The notes under the pieces: model-generated | What the model saw: the letters and a program-made list of their open reading frames with translations, nothing else | Told to the model about the DNA's origin: nothing | The model's database searches: none | Part shown: piece by piece, positions 61,094-64,000 of the stretch | Layout of the letters: each line of letters starts with the position of its first letter | Numbering within the stretch: position 1 is the first letter of the stretch | Origin: CAMLQK01 sp035690865 | GTDB taxonomy: Bacteria > Patescibacteriota > Saccharimonadia > Saccharimonadales > UBA4665 | DNA length: 64,000 nt | Direction of reading: 5' to 3' | Assembly (NCBI GenBank): GCA_035690865.1 | Contig: DASSKE010000001.1 | Coordinates: 1 to 64,000, forward strand | Program-made: the position numbers and the translations under genes

Positions 61094-62395
61094 CTAGAAT
61101 ACGAGCGTACTTGAAAGATCTTTGATGTTTTGACGCGTTTGTTCGGCGGTATCGCGGTCGCGGATTGTGACGGTGTCGTCTTCGAGTGTCTGAAAGTCAA
61201 TGGTAACGCAATATGGCGTACCAATCTCGTCTTGACGGCGATAGCGTTTACCGATGTTACCATTGTCATCCCAGGTAACTGCACCGAATTGTTTTTGCAA
61301 TGCCGTATACACTTGGCGGGCTTTTTCGACCAGCTCAGGCTTATTTTTTAACAGCGGACTGACGGCAATTTTTATTGGCGCCAGATGCTTTGGCAACTTG
61401 AGGAGCGTGCGCTTTTCGCCACCTACTTCATCTACTTTATAACTCGAAACAAGCACTGCCATAAGTGCACGCTCTACACCAAAGCTTGGCTCAATTACGT
61501 GCGGCACAAATGGTGTCGAACCGTCTTTTGGTCGATACTCCATGCTTTTACCGCTGGCTGTTTGGATGTTGCTCAGATCAAAATCGGTGCGATATGCCAG
61601 ACCTAGAATCTCGTCGCGGCCATGTGGGTAGTCAAATTCAAAATCAATAGTGCGTTTGCTGTAATGTGCCAAATCATCCTGCGGGACTTCAAGTTCGTGC
61701 ACTTTTTCGACTGGCAAACCAAGCAGGTTGAGCCACTGATGTACACGCTCGCGCCACATCTCAAACGCTTCTTCCCATTTTTGGGGATGCACAAAGTACT
61801 CAATCTCCATCTGTTCAAACTCACGAGAGCGGAACACGAAGTCTCGCGGGCTGATTTCGTTACGAAAAGCCTTACCCTGCTGGGCCAAACCAAACGGCAA
61901 ATCCGGGTATAAGCTATCGACAACGTTTTTGTAGTTGGTAAAAATACCCTGCGCGGTTTCTGGCCGCAAATAACTAATGCTGGCTTCGTCATCAACCGGG
62001 CCAACATTAGTTTTAAACATCATATTAAATTGGCGTGGCTCGCCGAAGGTGCCGGTTTTACCGCAGCTCGGGCATTTAGAAGTGTCGATTTTATCAGCAC
62101 GGAAGCGACTATGGCAGTTACTGCATTCTACAAGCGGGTCGGTAAAAGTATCAACGTGGCCACTAGCCTGCCAAACTTTTTGGTTCATTAAAATAGCCGC
62201 GTCAATGCCAAACATGTCGTCACGCTCTTCGACAAACATTTTCCACCATGCCTGCATAATATTGCGCTTTAGCTGCACCCCGAGCGGACCGTAGTCCCAG
62301 GTCCCTGCCAAACCACCGTAAATTTCGCTTCCCTGGTATATAAAACCACGGCGTTTACATAGGCTGACAATATCTTCGAGGCTTACTTCTTTCAT
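61094..62395 (-). CDS. glyQS: Glycyl-tRNA synthetase (alpha2 type)
   Basis: 433 aa class II enzyme. Motif 1 and 2 regions: GSEIYGGLAGTWDYGPLG, YLRPETAQGIFTNY, FRNEISPRDFVFRSREFEQME. A Cys4 zinc site: CSNCHSRF and CPSCGKTG (about 92-113). HVIEPSFGVERALMA is motif 3. Anticodon domain at the C-terminus. TATAAT (62409-62404) ends 8 nt before the ATG, so it may be leaderless. Confidence 0.97.
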   Translation of the reverse strand: MKEVSLEDIVSLCKRRGFIYQGSEIYGGLAGTWDYGPLGVQLKRNIMQAWWKMFVEERDDMFGIDAAILMNQKVWQASGHVDTFTDPLVECSNCHSRFRADKIDTSKCPSCGKTGTFGEPRQFNMMFKTNVGPVDDEASISYLRPETAQGIFTNYKNVVDSLYPDLPFGLAQQGKAFRNEISPRDFVFRSREFEQMEIEYFVHPQKWEEAFEMWRERVHQWLNLLGLPVEKVHELEVPQDDLAHYSKRTIDFEFDYPHGRDEILGLAYRTDFDLSNIQTASGKSMEYRPKDGSTPFVPHVIEPSFGVERALMAVLVSSYKVDEVGGEKRTLLKLPKHLAPIKIAVSPLLKNKPELVEKARQVYTALQKQFGAVTWDDNGNIGKRYRRQDEIGTPYCVTIDFQTLEDDTVTIRDRDTAEQTRQNIKDLSSTLVF

Positions 62396-62403
62396 AAGTT
62401 CAG

Positions 62404-62418
62404 ATTATACCATATTAT
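62404..62418. promoter_or_regulatory. Divergent -10 elements of glyQS and the 62425 gene
   Basis: TATAAT on the minus strand (62409-62404) ends 8 nt before glyQS, and TATTAT on the plus strand (62413-62418) ends 6 nt before the ATG at 62425. The two -10 hexamers are three bases apart, so the two promoters must overlap and compete. Confidence 0.6.
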
Positions 62419-62424
62419 AGATGC

Positions 62425-63081
62425 ATGATACGACCCTCAGTAGAGATGCGCTTTCAGGCTATGCAAGCGTTCCAGCACCCTTTAGAAAGTTTTGGCGGCG
62501 AGGCAGTTTCTGCCGACGTTAGGCGGCTATTACTAGGCAGTTCAATGTATGCGCTATACAGGCCGCACGCTAAGGCCGGCCATGCTGAGCTTGAAGAAAC
62601 CGGCGTGGTCTTAGCGCAAAGTATAGGCAGCGCACTGGCCAAGCATGACGTCCTTATGGCGATGCACACGGATGAATGGGAGCTCAAAGGCTCCTTTGAC
62701 TCGACCGTTAACTACCGTACATCACGGCAGCCCAGCTTCACGGTAGCCACAGTACTAGACGGACGCTGTCGCGTATCACTCACTCAGGCAACTGCCGTGC
62801 TAGACGAAGGGTATGCTGACGATACTGCTACCTTTAGGTCGCACCAGCAAGTTATGAACGAAAATTGGAGGATGACCCGCATGGATCCGAATATTGCTTC
62901 TAGCCAGCTCCACCAGGCCGACATGGGTCCTGGCAGCTCCCTGCTCTTTGTTTCTTCACGCGGCGATAGAACAAGCCCGCAAGGTATGTGGCACAGCTTT
63001 GTACCGCTTTCGCCTGACGTTCGCGTTATGGGTCATACGATGTCTACACTCTATGCTGAAGCTCGTAAAACCGGCGAATAA
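62425..63081 (+). CDS. Orphan cytoplasmic protein
   Basis: 218 aa, no membrane segment. No family recognised; the end (QADMGPGSSLLFVSSRGDR) suggests a beta-rich fold but no more. Its last 38 nt run under the end of recO on the other strand. Confidence 0.65.
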   Translation: MIRPSVEMRFQAMQAFQHPLESFGGEAVSADVRRLLLGSSMYALYRPHAKAGHAELEETGVVLAQSIGSALAKHDVLMAMHTDEWELKGSFDSTVNYRTSRQPSFTVATVLDGRCRVSLTQATAVLDEGYADDTATFRSHQQVMNENWRMTRMDPNIASSQLHQADMGPGSSLLFVSSRGDRTSPQGMWHSFVPLSPDVRVMGHTMSTLYAEARKTGE

Positions 63082-63742
63082 GCGGTAGGCACTCCGTTGC
63101 AGCCTGAGCCGTTCCCTGCACGCTAGCGATAGCTTCAGGCAAATGAGGGCCAGCCGCAAGTCGTAAGAATTTTATGTGCTGCGCACGCATCATGCCGCTT
63201 GCCGGGTCGTGTTCAAAAGCCATAGCATCGGTATCAAAACGATAGTTTCGTGACGCGTCAAGTGGTTGGCCGTTGGCCTCAGTCTGCAAGTTTGGCATGT
63301 GACCACCCATTCGTAAAACTTGCATACGGAACCAGCTGGCTATTATGTCTGGTGCAACACTCAGAGTATTAAGTGCCTTAAAGGCATTTTCGAGCAGCGC
63401 AAAATATTCTGGCTCAGTTTGATCTTCGGTAGCTTTATTAAGCAATGCAATAAGCTCATACCCTAACATTGTGCGCGTTAAATCTTGCACGATGTGCCCG
63501 TAATGAGTGCCGAGACGCGTCGAAATAACGGTACCAATTTCGCTACGCGGCGTTTTTATAAACGTTACGTCGCTTACGCTAAAAAGCTCTATGCCGCCTG
63601 CCAGTTTTGACTTAATGCGGCGCACACCTTTAGCTATTAAGCGCAATTTACCATACTCTGGTGTTAAGAGGGTTAAAATGCGATCGGCCTCGCCAAAATC
63701 TGTGCGATGCAACACTATCGCTGGCGTCACAAGCTGCTTCAT
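63044..63742 (-). CDS. recO: DNA repair protein RecO
   Basis: 232 aa. Recombination mediator that anneals single strands and helps load RecA. The OB-fold N-terminus is AIVLHRTDFGEADRILTLLTPEYGKLRLIAKGVRR; a helical domain follows with no clear Cys4 zinc site. Convergent with the orphan at 62425 (38-nt overlap). Its start overlaps the partial receiver gene by 4 nt. Confidence 0.93.
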   Translation of the reverse strand: MKQLVTPAIVLHRTDFGEADRILTLLTPEYGKLRLIAKGVRRIKSKLAGGIELFSVSDVTFIKTPRSEIGTVISTRLGTHYGHIVQDLTRTMLGYELIALLNKATEDQTEPEYFALLENAFKALNTLSVAPDIIASWFRMQVLRMGGHMPNLQTEANGQPLDASRNYRFDTDAMAFEHDPASGMMRAQHIKFLRLAAGPHLPEAIASVQGTAQAATECLPLIRRFYELQHRV

Positions 63743-64000
63743 GCACCATTCCTTTGCCCGTGGTGCTGGATGCTTTGCAAGAGTTGCTGGAGCGTTGTGC
63801 TGGGTTTGTAGAGCCAGTCGACCACACCATATTCGCGATGCAGTATTTCTTTAACGTCGCCTCTGCCGTGCGGCATAACATACGTATGAAAAATGACCGG
63901 CACATGCGCCCACTCGCTATACGATCTGAACTCCTGCAAAAAAGCGATGCCGTTTTGGCCCGGAAGCTGCAATTCCATAACAACAATATGCGGGCGGGTA
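63739..64000 (-). CDS. Receiver-like protein (5' end outside window)
   Basis: C-terminal 86 codons of a receiver domain; the 5' part lies beyond base 64000. The strand that normally carries the phospho-Asp reads RPHIVVMELQLPGQNG, so Glu takes the Asp position. PVIFHTYV replaces the usual Thr segment, and the Lys is in WLYKPS. It is probably a pseudo-receiver that cannot be phosphorylated. It overlaps recO by 4 nt. Confidence 0.7.
   Translation of the reverse strand, partial: TRPHIVVMELQLPGQNGIAFLQEFRSYSEWAHVPVIFHTYVMPHGRGDVKEILHREYGVVDWLYKPSTTLQQLLQSIQHHGQRNGA

Noticed and set aside
1..64000. Alternative genetic code (UGA as Gly), as in some Candidate Phyla
   Set aside because: TGA is used as a normal stop (for example at 12510-12512), and gene lengths are right without UGA readthrough.

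Overview
The window looks like a chromosomal segment of a small-genome Gram-positive-type bacterium, most likely Candidatus Saccharibacteria (TM7, Candidate Phyla Radiation). The signs are a compact dcw cluster (mraZ, rsmH, an ftsL-like gene, ftsI, mraY, ftsW, murG, ftsQ), an LPxTG wall protein, an alpha2-type glycyl-tRNA synthetase, many secreted or lipobox proteins with no outer-membrane machinery, many orphan proteins, and a CarS-like/CDP-alcohol transferase pair. Start and stop use fits the standard code, with TGA as stop. The taxon is inferred from gene content, not from a marker search.

Layout. 1-14.6 kb: 5'-intact ABC exporter, DUF4367-like protein, gltX, two exported orphans (OmpA-like and HEAGH), YdeI-like protein, DUF3048 protein, histidine kinase/response regulator pair, an umuD-like/umuC/TylF-like/rlmH string, and two paralogous membrane proteins. 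14.6-24.6 kb: tRNA-Glu(CUC) with terminator, VOC and MazG-like proteins, LPxTG protein, stress genes (GlsB-type and YghA-type SDR), a GbsR-like/DUF1048/DrrA/DrrB efflux operon, then orphans and two lipoproteins. 24.6-36 kb: sensor kinase and a receiver protein with a huge Pro/Ala/Glu tail, RluB-like synthase, der, pth, three overlapping orphan genes, and an apparently unannotated structured RNA (minus strand, 35.6-36.0 kb) with its own promoter and terminator. 36-43 kb: dprA, a membrane protein, topA, a sigma-region-4/HARE-HTH regulator, an orphan, and 0.8 kb without a gene. 43-51.9 kb: dcw cluster on the minus strand, with MraZ-box repeats inside the mraZ promoter and a 262-nt element bounded by inverted repeats between mraZ and rsmH. 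52-64 kb: AlkD-like protein, radC, CarS-like and CDP-alcohol phosphatidyltransferase, aldo/keto reductase, PIF1-like helicase with a DUF4868/KwaB-like protein, a ricin-lectin/GH6 cellulase-like secreted enzyme, glyQS, recO and a partial pseudo-receiver.

Working together. The dcw genes make and polymerise lipid II and build the septum. gltX, glyQS, tRNA-Glu, pth, der, rlmH, rsmH and the RluB-like enzyme serve translation. topA, dprA, radC, recO, AlkD and the UmuC system serve DNA processing and repair. A recurring feature is a -10 hexamer (TATAMT-like) 6-8 nt before the start codon, so many mRNAs are probably leaderless.
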